Assembly: GCF_030269485.1 (NCBI RefSeq) | Contig: NZ_BSTL01000006.1 | Coordinates: 372,001 to 436,000, forward strand | Direction of reading: 5' to 3' | Length of the DNA stretch: 64,000 nt | DNA from: Actinoplanes sp. NBRC 103695 | GTDB lineage: Bacteria > Actinomycetota > Actinomycetes > Mycobacteriales > Micromonosporaceae | Part shown: positions 42,513 through 50,351 of the stretch, in pieces | Position numbering within the stretch: the first letter of the stretch is position 1 | Layout of the letters: every line of letters starts with the position of its first letter | Translations under genes and position numbers: made by a program | The notes under the pieces: generated by a model | Seen by the model: the letters and a program-made list of their open reading frames with translations, nothing else | The model's database searches: none | Told to the model about the DNA's origin: nothing

Positions 42513-43277
42513 TCACGACTCCAGGTGGGCGCGGAGTTTCCCCAGGGCCCTGGTCAGCAGCCGGCTGACGTGCATCTGGGAGACGCCGATCTCGGTGGCG
42601 ATCTCCGACTGGGTCAGGTTGCCGTAGAAGCGGAACGACAGGATGCGCTGCTCGCGCTCGTCCAGAGCGGCCAGCGCCGGGCCCAGGGCGACGCGCAGCT
42701 CGGCCAGCTCGTACCCCCGGTCCTCGCTGCCGAAGGTGTCGCCGAGCTCGCCGGCGCCGTCCTCGCCGGCGGGTGCCGACAGGCTCGTCGCCGCGTACGC
42801 GCGGGCGCCCTCCAGACCCTCCAGCACCTCCTCCTCGGTGATCCCGAGGTGGTCGGCGACGTCGGCGACGGTCGGCGAGCGGCCCAGCGCGTGGGTGAGC
42901 TCGTTGTTGGCCGCGGTGATCGCCAGGCGCAGCTCCTGGAGGCGACGCGGCACCCTGATGAACCAGGTGCGGTCGCGGAAGTGCCGTTTGATCTCGCCGA
43001 TGATCGTGGGCACGGCGAAGGCGGCGAACTCGACGCCGCGGCCGGGCTCGTAACGGTCCACTGCCTTGATCAGGCCGACCACCGCGACCTGGGTGAGGTC
43101 GCCGAGCGGCTCGCCCCGGCCCTGGTAGCGCCGGGCCAGGTGCTGGGCCAGCGGCAGCCAGGCCTGGATGGCGCGGTCGCGCCGGGCGGCGCGGGCCGGG
43201 TCACCTACGGGGGTACTGGCAAAGCCCGCGATCAGTTCGCCGGCGCCGGCGGTGTCGGCGATGCCGGAGGCATTCAC
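42513..43277 (-). CDS. SigB/SigF-type RNA polymerase sigma factor
   Basis: Alternative sigma factor of 254 residues (group 3, SigB/F/G-like). Region 2 is LAQHLARRYQGRGEPLGDLTQ plus FAAFAVPTIIGEIKRHFRD; region 3 is LRLAITAANNELTHALGR; region 4 with its HTH is LDEREQRILSFRFYGNLTQSEI and VSQMHVSRLLTRALGKL. Targets are usually stress or differentiation genes. No anti-sigma or anti-anti-sigma gene is adjacent. I start at GTG 43277, preceded by AAGGAGAG at six bases; that start overlaps the stop of an AbfB fragment (GTGA). Confidence 0.9.
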   Translation of the reverse strand: MNASGIADTAGAGELIAGFASTPVGDPARAARRDRAIQAWLPLAQHLARRYQGRGEPLGDLTQVAVVGLIKAVDRYEPGRGVEFAAFAVPTIIGEIKRHFRDRTWFIRVPRRLQELRLAITAANNELTHALGRSPTVADVADHLGITEEEVLEGLEGARAYAATSLSAPAGEDGAGELGDTFGSEDRGYELAELRVALGPALAALDEREQRILSFRFYGNLTQSEIATEIGVSQMHVSRLLTRALGKLRAHLES

Positions 43278-43690
43278 TGTCCACTCTCCTTGCCGATCAA
43301 CAACGGTTGCTGTCCGGCAAAGATAACCGTACGGCCCGGGGCTGCCAACCAAAAGGATGACCAGGGGGCGAGCCGGAAGGTCGCATCCTGCCGGTCCGCG
43401 CCCGGCGAGGAACTGCTCAGCGGGTCGATCCGCAGCACGAAGTCGTAGTGCCGCAGGTGCCGGTCGGGAACGTTGTACGACCGGAAGGATGCCCTGGTGG
43501 AGTCGGCCAGACCGGCGACCCGATAAAACGCGGCATCGCCCCGGAAGGCCGCCGTTCCGTCGTTCGGATCAAGCCTGATCGCATAGTTGCAGTGCCGCAG
43601 GTACCGGCCCTGGTAATTCACCGATTCGAGGGACACCAGCTCGCCTCGGCCAGTCCGGGCACCGCGACACCAGGCGCTGTGCCCGGCCGG
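43274..43690 (-). pseudogene. AbfB-domain protein fragment, frameshifted
   Basis: The frame ending at 43274 encodes beta-trefoil AbfB (CBM42-like) repeats: SLESVNYQGRYLRHCNYAIR, AGLADSTRASFRSYNVPDRH and LRHYDFVLRIDP. The preceding repeat half (VAVPGLAEAS) continues on the same strand but in another frame, so one base appears lost near 43640. There is no signal peptide or linker. A truncated 120-residue protein could still be made and is translationally coupled to the sigma factor through GTGA, but it looks like a remnant related to the AbfB protein at 57722-58540. Confidence 0.65.
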
Positions 43691-43705
43691 CGTGATTTAT
43701 CGATG

Positions 43706-44131
43706 CTATGGCCCGGGCGCGTCGCCGGGATTCTGTTCGGCGCGGTTGAGCCACGCCCGGCGCCGGGCGTGGGAGGCGCGGGCCAGCCAGGCGTCCTGAA
43801 CCACCTCGGCCAACTCGTCCCGGCCGATCTCACCGAGCCGGCTGGCGCGCACCAGCACCGACGGATGCCCGTCGAAGTGCGGGGTGGTGAAGAAGGGCGT
43901 CGACTCGTCCTGCACCAGCGCCTGCTTGTCGGCGTCCGACTCCACCCAGAAGACGATCACGTCCGGGTAGCGCTCCCCCGTCGCCGGGTCGAACGCGTCC
44001 GGCCGGGGGTTGCGGAAGAACACGAACGACTTCCCGCCCACCTGATAGACCGGGTTGCCCGCGGTCTCGTCGTAGACCTTGACGTGCGGCATCGCCCTCG
44101 CCAGCTCATGCACGTCGTCGACCGTCGCCAC
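43706..44131 (-). CDS. MmcQ/YjbR-family protein
   Basis: Protein of 141 residues with the CyaY-like YjbR fold: VDDVHELARAMPHVKVYDE, FVFFRNPRPDAFDP, VIVFWVESDADKQALVQDE, FFTTPHFDGHPSVLVR and ELAEVVQDAWLARA. This matches the family over its full length, except that the C-terminus is extended by a charged tail. The family is often annotated as DNA-binding, with little direct evidence. Confidence 0.88.
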   Translation of the reverse strand: MATVDDVHELARAMPHVKVYDETAGNPVYQVGGKSFVFFRNPRPDAFDPATGERYPDVIVFWVESDADKQALVQDESTPFFTTPHFDGHPSVLVRASRLGEIGRDELAEVVQDAWLARASHARRRAWLNRAEQNPGDAPGP

Positions 44132-44139
44132 GACTCAAA

Positions 44140-44183
44140 GGTTAGTCGCTCGACCAGAGCCGGTTAGTCGCTCGACCAGAGCC
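44140..44183. repeat. Perfect 22-bp tandem duplication
   Basis: GGTTAGTCGCTCGACCAGAGCC-type unit at 44140-44161 is repeated exactly at 44162-44183, between the yjbR-like gene start and the VanY-like gene end. Confidence 0.9.
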
Positions 44184-44220
44184 GAGGCCACGCCGATCCC
44201 CAGAATCGCCGGCGTACGCG

Positions 44221-45285
44221 TCAGCCGCCCGTGATGGACCAGTGCCACGGCTCGGAGGGCAGGTTCTTGAAGCCGTACTTGGCGGCGTGGGCCTGCAGCC
44301 ACTTGAAGCCCGGGCTCTTCGAGGTGAGCGACCTGCCGCCGGACGTGATGTCGACGGCCATGCCGATCTCGTGCAGGGAGCGGCCCGGGATCGCGGTCGG
44401 GACGCGGCACGACGAGGCCGGCGCCGTCCAGACGTCGGGGCAGCCGTTGATCTTCCGGAGCTCGATCTGGCGCTGCTTGGTGCGGAAACCGCCGCCCGAG
44501 AGCGGGATTCCGGCCTTGGCCGCGTCGTCGACCATGCGCTTGTACGAGTAGGCGACGTTCCAGTGGACCGTCGTTCCGTAGACGATCCTGGTCTCGGCCG
44601 GGACGAAGGTGGGCCGGACAGCGGTGACGACGTCCTTGCTCACGGCGGCTGCCTGGGCCGACAGCGAGGCGGGCGTCGGCAGCGCCGCGATCTTCTGTTT
44701 GCTCGTCTCCACGGCGGCGGAGGCCGACTTAAACGCGACGTTCGCGCTGTTCAGCGAGGTGCCGGCGGCCGCGGCGGAAGCGGAGGCGGTGGTCAGGGCC
44801 GTCGCCGCGGTCCGCGCCTGAGACGTACGCAGGGTCAGCGTCCGCTGGGCGGCCGTGAGCGCGGCCCGGGCCCGGGTGACCGCGGCCTTGCTGCGCTGCT
44901 TCGCCTTCGCCAGGTTCGTCTTCGCCGTGGTCACCGCCTGCCGGGCGGCCGTGACGCGGGCCTTGGCGGCCGTGTCGGAGGCCGACGCCGTCGTGGCCGC
45001 CTTCCGGGCCGCGGTGAGCGCCGCCGTGGCCTTGGTGACCCCGGCGGTCCGGGTCGTGACGGTCGCGCGCTGGGTCGCCAGCGTCCGGCGCATCCCGGCG
45101 CCGGTCGCGGTCACGGTGAGGCTGCCGAACATCAGCCTGGACCAGGTCTTCGCCACGGCCGGGATGGCCGCCTCCGCCGGGCTCGCCACGGTCAACGCGG
45201 CGGGCACGACCACCGCGGCGAGGACCGCCGCGGTGAGGAATCGCCGGGCTCGGGACTGGGCTACCTGTCGTCTCGTCACCCGCAC
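44221..45285 (-). CDS. Secreted D-Ala-D-Ala carboxypeptidase-like (VanY/M15) protein with coiled-coil stalk
   Basis: Exported protein of 354 residues. A signal peptide (RRFLTAAVLAAVVVPAALT, cleavage near ASPAEAA) is followed by about 150 residues of Ala/Thr/Lys/Arg-rich heptads that look like a coiled-coil stalk. The M15 domain has the zinc site HxxxxxxD in RSLHEIGMAVDIT and WHW in SEPWHWS, plus GGGFRTKQRQIELR. Such enzymes trim peptidoglycan stem peptides. The stalk may keep it at the cell wall, as in RipA/NlpC-type proteins. Monocistronic. Confidence 0.9.
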   Translation of the reverse strand: MRVTRRQVAQSRARRFLTAAVLAAVVVPAALTVASPAEAAIPAVAKTWSRLMFGSLTVTATGAGMRRTLATQRATVTTRTAGVTKATAALTAARKAATTASASDTAAKARVTAARQAVTTAKTNLAKAKQRSKAAVTRARAALTAAQRTLTLRTSQARTAATALTTASASAAAAGTSLNSANVAFKSASAAVETSKQKIAALPTPASLSAQAAAVSKDVVTAVRPTFVPAETRIVYGTTVHWNVAYSYKRMVDDAAKAGIPLSGGGFRTKQRQIELRKINGCPDVWTAPASSCRVPTAIPGRSLHEIGMAVDITSGGRSLTSKSPGFKWLQAHAAKYGFKNLPSEPWHWSITGG

Positions 45286-45366
45286 GACAATGGGAGCCAG
45301 GCGGTGCGAAACCCGGTTTGCCCAGGTAGCGGGCAGGTTGCCGAGGCGGCGGTCCGCGCTGCCGGC

Positions 45367-46197
45367 TCAGGGCAGAAGTCGCGCCCATGGTGCGGGTGCG
45401 GCCGTGAAGAACCGCATGATGCTGAAGAGACGGGCGTAGGGCGTGGCGGTCCAGTGGCGCGCTCCCGGCCTCGGCGCGGGGTCGGCCAGCCGGGCCACGG
45501 CCCAGTGCAGCTGGTGCCACAGCACCCGGGCGGGCCAGTCGCCCAGGTCGGCGGAGCCGAGGTAGCCGCGGAGCGCCTGGTCCGCCGACGGCAGGGGCAG
45601 CTTCGCGAAGTCGACGGCGGGGTCGGCGAGCTGGGCGTCACCCCAGTCGACGAAGCCGGTGAAGCGTCCGTCGGCGTCCGCCATCAGGTTCTGCTCCGCG
45701 ACGTCGCCATGAATCAGGACCTGTGGCAGGGGTGGGCGGCGGAGCTTGCCGAACCAGGCGGTGAGCCAGTGTGCCGTCGCCGCGTCGATGAGCCCGTCGG
45801 TGGCGTACGCGCTCACCAGCGGAACGGGGTCGTCCGGGACGTCGGCGTGGAGCCCCGGCACGGCTGTCACAGTGTGCAGGGCCGCCAGGCCTTCGCCCAC
45901 CGCCTCGTAGAAGCCGGCCGTGACGGGCACGGTCGCGGCGTCCGCACCGGGAACGCGGGTCACGACCATGTGGTCGCCGGTGTATTCGACGATCGCCGAT
46001 GTCGGCACACCGGCGGCGACCGCGTACGGAATGACGACCGCCTCGCGTGCCAGATCGGCGGCGAACGAGGGGTCGCGGGGAATGCGCAGGATGAGCGAGC
46101 CACCCAGCGCATAACACCGGTTGGCGACACCGCCCGGTATCGCCTGGACCGGGAGGGCGAACCGCCGGCCGACGGCGTCCGGCGAAGTGGGACTCAC
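45367..46197 (-). CDS. Aminoglycoside phosphotransferase-family kinase
   Basis: Protein kinase-like fold protein of 276 residues. The nucleotide loop region is GGVANRCYALGGSLILRIPR; the catalytic loop is LIHGDVAEQNLM with Asp and Asn; and the metal-binding loop is GFVDWGDAQLADPAVDFA. The family phosphorylates aminoglycosides, macrolides, homoserine or sugars; substrate cannot be predicted. It sits alone between the VanY-like and LexA-like genes. Confidence 0.88.
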   Translation of the reverse strand: MSPTSPDAVGRRFALPVQAIPGGVANRCYALGGSLILRIPRDPSFAADLAREAVVIPYAVAAGVPTSAIVEYTGDHMVVTRVPGADAATVPVTAGFYEAVGEGLAALHTVTAVPGLHADVPDDPVPLVSAYATDGLIDAATAHWLTAWFGKLRRPPLPQVLIHGDVAEQNLMADADGRFTGFVDWGDAQLADPAVDFAKLPLPSADQALRGYLGSADLGDWPARVLWHQLHWAVARLADPAPRPGARHWTATPYARLFSIMRFFTAAPAPWARLLP

Positions 46198-46245
46198 CGA
46201 GGCAGTATCCCCGGCGAGCCGCGGCCGGTCCGGAGGTGGGTTCGC

Positions 46246-46905
46246 TCAGGTCTGGCGGAGGACCGAGACGACCTTGCCGAGGATGACGGCACGGTCGCCG
46301 TCGATGTCGGCGTACGCGGGATTGCGGGGCTCGAGCACGACGTGGCCGGAGCGGCGGCGGTAGACCTTGACCGTCGCCTCCTCGTCGATCATGGCGGCGA
46401 CGATGTCGCCGTTGTAGGCGTCGGACTGCTGGCGCACCACGACGATGTCGCCGTCGCAGATCGCCGCCTCGATCATCGAGTCGCCGCGGACCCGCAGGCA
46501 GAACAGGGTGCCGCGGCCGACCAGGTCGCGCGGCAGGGTGAGCATCTCGTCGCCGGCGGACTGCTCGGCCAGGATCGGCGTGCCCGCGGCGATGTCGCCG
46601 ACCACCGGCACGCTCACCGTGGCGGGGGCCTGCCGCTGGCGGGGCGGCCGCAGGAACAGCCGGATGTCGACCGGGCGGGTCGCGGTGCGGCCGCGGCGGA
46701 GGAAGCCGAGGTCCTCGAGTGCCCGCAGGTGCCGGCTGACCGACGAGCTGCCGATGCGCAGGGTCTCGCTGATCTCGCGGGTGGACGGCGAGTGACCGTG
46801 CCGCAGGGCCCAGTCCCGGATGACGGTCAGCACCTGCCGCTGCCGCTCGCTCAGCGTTGACGTGTCGAGATCCTCATCCGGCGGCATCTCCCGATCCTGC
46901 CCCAA
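46246..46905 (-). CDS. lexA: LexA-family repressor (probable paralog)
   Basis: Self-cleaving repressor of about 215-219 residues. The winged HTH reads LSERQRQVLTVIRDWALRHG, then STREISETLRIGSSSVSRHLR. The S24 domain has an Ala-Gly cleavage site in VVGDIAAGTPILAEQ, catalytic Ser in RGDSMIEAAICDGD and Lys in ATVKVYRR. The recognition region (RIGSSSVSRHL) differs from the usual TSTSSVSHQL, so it may have its own target or be a second LexA. Start is 46905 or MPPDEDL at 46887; both overlap the Rieske gene end, suggesting co-transcription. Confidence 0.88.
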   Translation of the reverse strand: MGQDREMPPDEDLDTSTLSERQRQVLTVIRDWALRHGHSPSTREISETLRIGSSSVSRHLRALEDLGFLRRGRTATRPVDIRLFLRPPRQRQAPATVSVPVVGDIAAGTPILAEQSAGDEMLTLPRDLVGRGTLFCLRVRGDSMIEAAICDGDIVVVRQQSDAYNGDIVAAMIDEEATVKVYRRRSGHVVLEPRNPAYADIDGDRAVILGKVVSVLRQT

Positions 46906-48067
46906 ACGTCGCGGGTGAGCGAAAGGGCGCGCCGGTCACATACGACTCGTACGCCTCGAGGACCAGGCCGTGGAAGTGGTGCACCCCGTGTTCGGAGAGT
47001 CCGGAGCCCTCCGGGTCGTACACGATCCGCCCCTGATCGAAGGCGGGCGTCGCCATGCCTCGCTGGACGCTCTCGACGATCGCGATGTCCTGCTGCTGGA
47101 GCACGTCGTCGATGTAGCGGACGGCCTCCTCCTCGGCGGGCTCCAGCGTGTCCGTCTCGAAGAAGAAGTCCCAGGTCTCCAGCGTGCGGCCGGGGCCGGC
47201 GGGCAGGACCTGGAAGACCATGAAGTTGCCGCGCCCGGGGTAACGCAGCAGGCAGGTGTTGGGCCACAGCCACCACACGGCGTGCTGGGTGACGGACGCG
47301 CCCGTCACGTCGTACGCCGGATTGTCGCCCTTGCCGGCCTCGGCGAAGTGGCTGGACCAGATGCCGTGGGTCCGCACCTCGTAGGTGTCCATGTCGACCA
47401 GCGCGACGAACTCACGGTGCGCGATGTGGCAGTGGTAGCACTCGAGGAAGTTGTCGATGACGTTCTTCCAGTTGGACTTCACGTCGTAGGTGAGCCGTTC
47501 GGCGAAGGTCAGCCCGGCGACGTCGGGCGCCCACCGCGCGATCTCGGCGGCCAGGTCGGGCGCCTGCACGGCCAGCGGCGCGGCGTCCGGGTCGAGGTTG
47601 ACGTAGACGAAACCGCCGAACTCCTCCACCCGCACCCGGTCGAGGCGGATGTCCGCGCGGTCGAAGGTGGGCATCCGGTCGGCCTGCCGGGCGCGGCGGA
47701 GAGTTCCGTCCAGGTCGTACACCCAGGCGTGGTACGGGCAGACGATGGTCCCGGCCTTCCCCGCGCCGGACAGCAGCTCGTGGGCCCGGTGCTTGCACAC
47801 GTTCCAGAAGGCACGCAGCTCGCCCGTGCGGTCCCGGACGACAGCGATCGGCATGCCCGCCACAGTGGCCGCGAGGAAGCTGCCGGGCTCGCGGACCTGC
47901 TCGACGTGGCAGATCCACTGCCAGGTCCGCGCGAAGATGGCCCGGTTCTCCAGGTCCAGCCAGCGCTGCTCGGTGTACGCGGGGGCCTTCAGCGACATCG
48001 ACCGGGCCGGATCGGGGTGGTAGCCGGCGCCGATGTTCTTCACGTCCCGCGCGTTCACCGTGGCCAT
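46874..48067 (-). CDS. Rieske non-heme iron oxygenase, alpha subunit
   Basis: Ring-hydroxylating-type oxygenase of 397 residues. The Rieske centre is CKHRAHELL...CPYHAWVYD (CxH-x17-CxxH). The mononuclear iron site is DNFLECYHCHIAHREF with a later Asp expected. The sequence style resembles the betaine/carnitine-type and other quaternary-amine monooxygenases. No reductase or ferredoxin gene is adjacent. ATG 48067 (MATVNARDVKNIG) is the natural start; the longer frame runs into the divergent gene. Confidence 0.9.
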   Translation of the reverse strand: MATVNARDVKNIGAGYHPDPARSMSLKAPAYTEQRWLDLENRAIFARTWQWICHVEQVREPGSFLAATVAGMPIAVVRDRTGELRAFWNVCKHRAHELLSGAGKAGTIVCPYHAWVYDLDGTLRRARQADRMPTFDRADIRLDRVRVEEFGGFVYVNLDPDAAPLAVQAPDLAAEIARWAPDVAGLTFAERLTYDVKSNWKNVIDNFLECYHCHIAHREFVALVDMDTYEVRTHGIWSSHFAEAGKGDNPAYDVTGASVTQHAVWWLWPNTCLLRYPGRGNFMVFQVLPAGPGRTLETWDFFFETDTLEPAEEEAVRYIDDVLQQQDIAIVESVQRGMATPAFDQGRIVYDPEGSGLSEHGVHHFHGLVLEAYESYVTGAPFRSPATFGAGSGDAAG

Positions 48068-48092
48068 GCCGCCGACGGTAACCTCTGTGCCC

Positions 48093-48380
48093 ATGACGGG
48101 GAAGTTGCGGCGCAGCTGGTGGCTGCTGTTGCCGATCCTGGGGTTCAGCTGCCTGGGCGGGGCGGCGTTCATCTACTTCGGCGTACGGGAACGACGGCCC
48201 GGGTGGTGGATCGCCGGCATCGCCTATCTGGCGCTCGGCTGGACGGCGATCTACACACTCCAGGACGCCGATCCCGACGGTGACCTCTATCGATGGGCGA
48301 TGGGGCTGGCGTTCGGCGTATGGATCGCGAGCATCGCCCACGCCCTGCTCATCAACCGCACCGTCCTCAATTCGCCGTAG
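48093..48380 (+). CDS. Small three-TM membrane protein
   Basis: Protein of 95 residues with hydrophobic spans SWWLLLPILGFSCLGGAAFIYFG, WWIAGIAYLALGWTAIY and WAMGLAFGVWIASIAHALL, separated by charged loops. No named family is recognised, though the length and pattern recur in actinobacteria. Divergent from the Rieske oxygenase with only 25 bases between the starts. Confidence 0.75.
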   Translation: MTGKLRRSWWLLLPILGFSCLGGAAFIYFGVRERRPGWWIAGIAYLALGWTAIYTLQDADPDGDLYRWAMGLAFGVWIASIAHALLINRTVLNSP

Positions 48381-48555
48381 GTTCCCTTACCCGGCGCGGA
48401 CGGAGCATCCGGGCGGCGGCGTGCCCTCCAGCAGGGTAGCGGTCCGCCTCGGGACGGCAGTGGTCGTAGACGTACGAGCCGTGCCCGTCGCCGACGCGGG
48501 TCAGCAGGCGGCCGTTCTCCAGGTGCCGTCCATCGGTGGTACCGCGGTACCGCGG

Positions 48556-49206
48556 TCAGACGAGGTCGTGGCGATGCGCCCAGATGACGGCGTGCACCCG
48601 GTCCCGCGCGCCCAGCTTGGCGAGGACCCGTCCGACGTGGGTCTTCACCGTCGACTCGGAGAGGAAGAGCTCGGCGGCGATCTCGGCGTTCGACAGCCCA
48701 CGGCCGATGGCGACGAGAACCTCGTGCTCGCGGGCGGTCAAAGCCACCGGCAGCGGAGGATCCGAGGACGCGGGCGGTGGGCCGGACCGGTAATGGTCCA
48801 GCAGCCTGCGGGTGATCCGGGGCGACGCGACCGCCTCGCCGGCCGCCACCGTGCGGACCGCGTCGACCAGCTCCGCCGATCGGGCGTCCTTCAGCAGGAA
48901 TCCGCTGGCCCCGGCGCGCAGGCCGGCGAGGGCGTACTCGTCGAGGTCGAACGTCGTCAGGATGAGCACCCGGCTCCCCGGGCAGTGCTCGACGATCTCG
49001 CGGGTGGCCTCGATGCCGTCCAGCACCGGCATCCGCACGTCCATCAGAACGACGTCCGGCTGGTGCAGGCGGGCCAGCCGGACGCCCGCCCGGCCGTCGC
49101 CGGCCTCGCCGACGATCCGCAGGCCGGGCTCCTGGCCCAGCACCATCGCCATGCCCTCGCGCACCAACGCCTGGTCGTCCACGAGGAGCACTCTCGTCTC
49201 ACTCAT
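48556..49206 (-). CDS. NarL/FixJ-family response regulator
   Basis: Response regulator of 216 residues: receiver with VLLVDDQALVREGM, phospho-acceptor Asp56 in VVLMDVRMPVLDG, Thr in LTTFDLDEY and Lys in FLLKDARS; C-terminal GerE HTH LTAREHEVLVAIGRGLSNAE and SESTVKTHVGRVLAKLG. The start overlaps the kinase stop (ATGA at 49203-49206), so the pair is coupled. The stop overlaps a 16-bp palindrome at 48541-48556. Confidence 0.93.
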   Translation of the reverse strand: MSETRVLLVDDQALVREGMAMVLGQEPGLRIVGEAGDGRAGVRLARLHQPDVVLMDVRMPVLDGIEATREIVEHCPGSRVLILTTFDLDEYALAGLRAGASGFLLKDARSAELVDAVRTVAAGEAVASPRITRRLLDHYRSGPPPASSDPPLPVALTAREHEVLVAIGRGLSNAEIAAELFLSESTVKTHVGRVLAKLGARDRVHAVIWAHRHDLV

Positions 49207-50342
49207 CGCCCATCCTCACCCGACCGTGGCAGGGTCACTTTAACCGCCCACCCTTGCCCGGGACGTGGACCCGCCTCCACCGAACCGCCGTACAGCGACA
49301 GCCTCTCCCGCAGGGCCTTCAGACCCTGCTGTGAGCCCACCGACTGCGCCGGGCCGGCGCCGCGCCCGTCGTCGGTGACCTCGACGAGGATCGGGTCGGC
49401 CCGGTGGTCCAGGTCGACGAGCACCCGCTCCGGGCGCTCGGCATAGCGCAACGCGTTGGTCAGGGCCTCCTGGACGGTACGGAACACCGCGTTGCGCAGG
49501 CTGGGTGATGCCGGCTCCGGGCCTTGCACGCGTACGGTGACCGGCAACCCCGCGTTCCGGAACGTGGTGACGAGGGCGTCCAGATCCTGCTCGTCGGCCG
49601 GGCCGTCGCGCAGCACCCCGAGCAGCCGCCGCATGTCCGTCATCGCGTCCCGGCCGAGGCGGGCGACCTGCTCCGAGGCCGACCGGGCGCGCTCCGGGTC
49701 AGCGGTCGCGACCGCCGCGGCCCCGTCGGCGAGCCGCACCATCACGGTCAGGCTGTGGGCGACGATGTCATGCAGGTCGTGGGCGATCCTCGTACGCTCC
49801 CGCACCGCGGCGAGCTCGCCCTCCCGTTCCTTCTCCCGCGCGAGCTGGACCGTGCGGTCGACGAGAGCCTCCAGGTACCGGCGCCGGATCCGGACGTTCG
49901 CGCCGGTGATCACCGTGCCGAACGCGATCATCACGTACGCGATCGCGGCGTCGCTCGACCCTGCCAACGGGACGAGCGCGCCCAGGGCCGCCGCGGCGCC
50001 GAGCGCGGCCGCCCCGGTCGACCGGTAGGCGGCCAGCGCGTACAGGGCGCACCCGAGCGCGGCGCCGATGAAGTGCTGGGTCATCAGCGCGCCGCCGGCG
50101 ACCGTCGCCACCAGCACCCACCAGGGCCGCGAGCGGCGGACGAACATCATGGCCGCCAGGACCAGCGTGACCAGTGCCCATCGCACGTCGACCGGCTGAG
50201 GAAGCCGCAGGCCCAGGCCGTCGTCGAAGACCCACATGCCGCAGAACAGGGCGGCGAGCGAGTCGACCACCCGCGGGTGCCGGCGCCAGAAGGCGCGCAC
50301 CGCGCCCGCCGAGCGCGGCAGACGCGGTGCCGTTTCTTCCAC
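49203..50342 (-). CDS. HisKA_3-type sensor histidine kinase
   Basis: Kinase of 379 residues. Four to five short membrane spans occupy residues 25-150 (LAALFCGMWVFDDG, ALVTLVLAAMMFV, WWVLVATVAGGALM, AYVMIAFGTVIT) with almost no extracytoplasmic sensor, so it probably senses the membrane or an internal cue. The dimerisation box with the phosphorylated His is RTRIAHDLHDIVAHSLTVM and the ATPase has VQEALTNALRYA, VTDDGRGAG and GLKALRERLSLYGG. It is the first gene of the pair with the downstream response regulator. Confidence 0.93.
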   Translation of the reverse strand: MEETAPRLPRSAGAVRAFWRRHPRVVDSLAALFCGMWVFDDGLGLRLPQPVDVRWALVTLVLAAMMFVRRSRPWWVLVATVAGGALMTQHFIGAALGCALYALAAYRSTGAAALGAAAALGALVPLAGSSDAAIAYVMIAFGTVITGANVRIRRRYLEALVDRTVQLAREKEREGELAAVRERTRIAHDLHDIVAHSLTVMVRLADGAAAVATADPERARSASEQVARLGRDAMTDMRRLLGVLRDGPADEQDLDALVTTFRNAGLPVTVRVQGPEPASPSLRNAVFRTVQEALTNALRYAERPERVLVDLDHRADPILVEVTDDGRGAGPAQSVGSQQGLKALRERLSLYGGSVEAGPRPGQGWAVKVTLPRSGEDGR

Positions 50343-50351
50343 AGCTACAAG

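Noticed and set aside
41800..43448. Long plus-strand frame from 41784 running over the SDR and F420 reductase remnants and the sigma gene
   Set aside because: It does not read the frames in which SDR or reductase motifs appear, and is Arg/Gly/Ala noise opposite the sigma factor.
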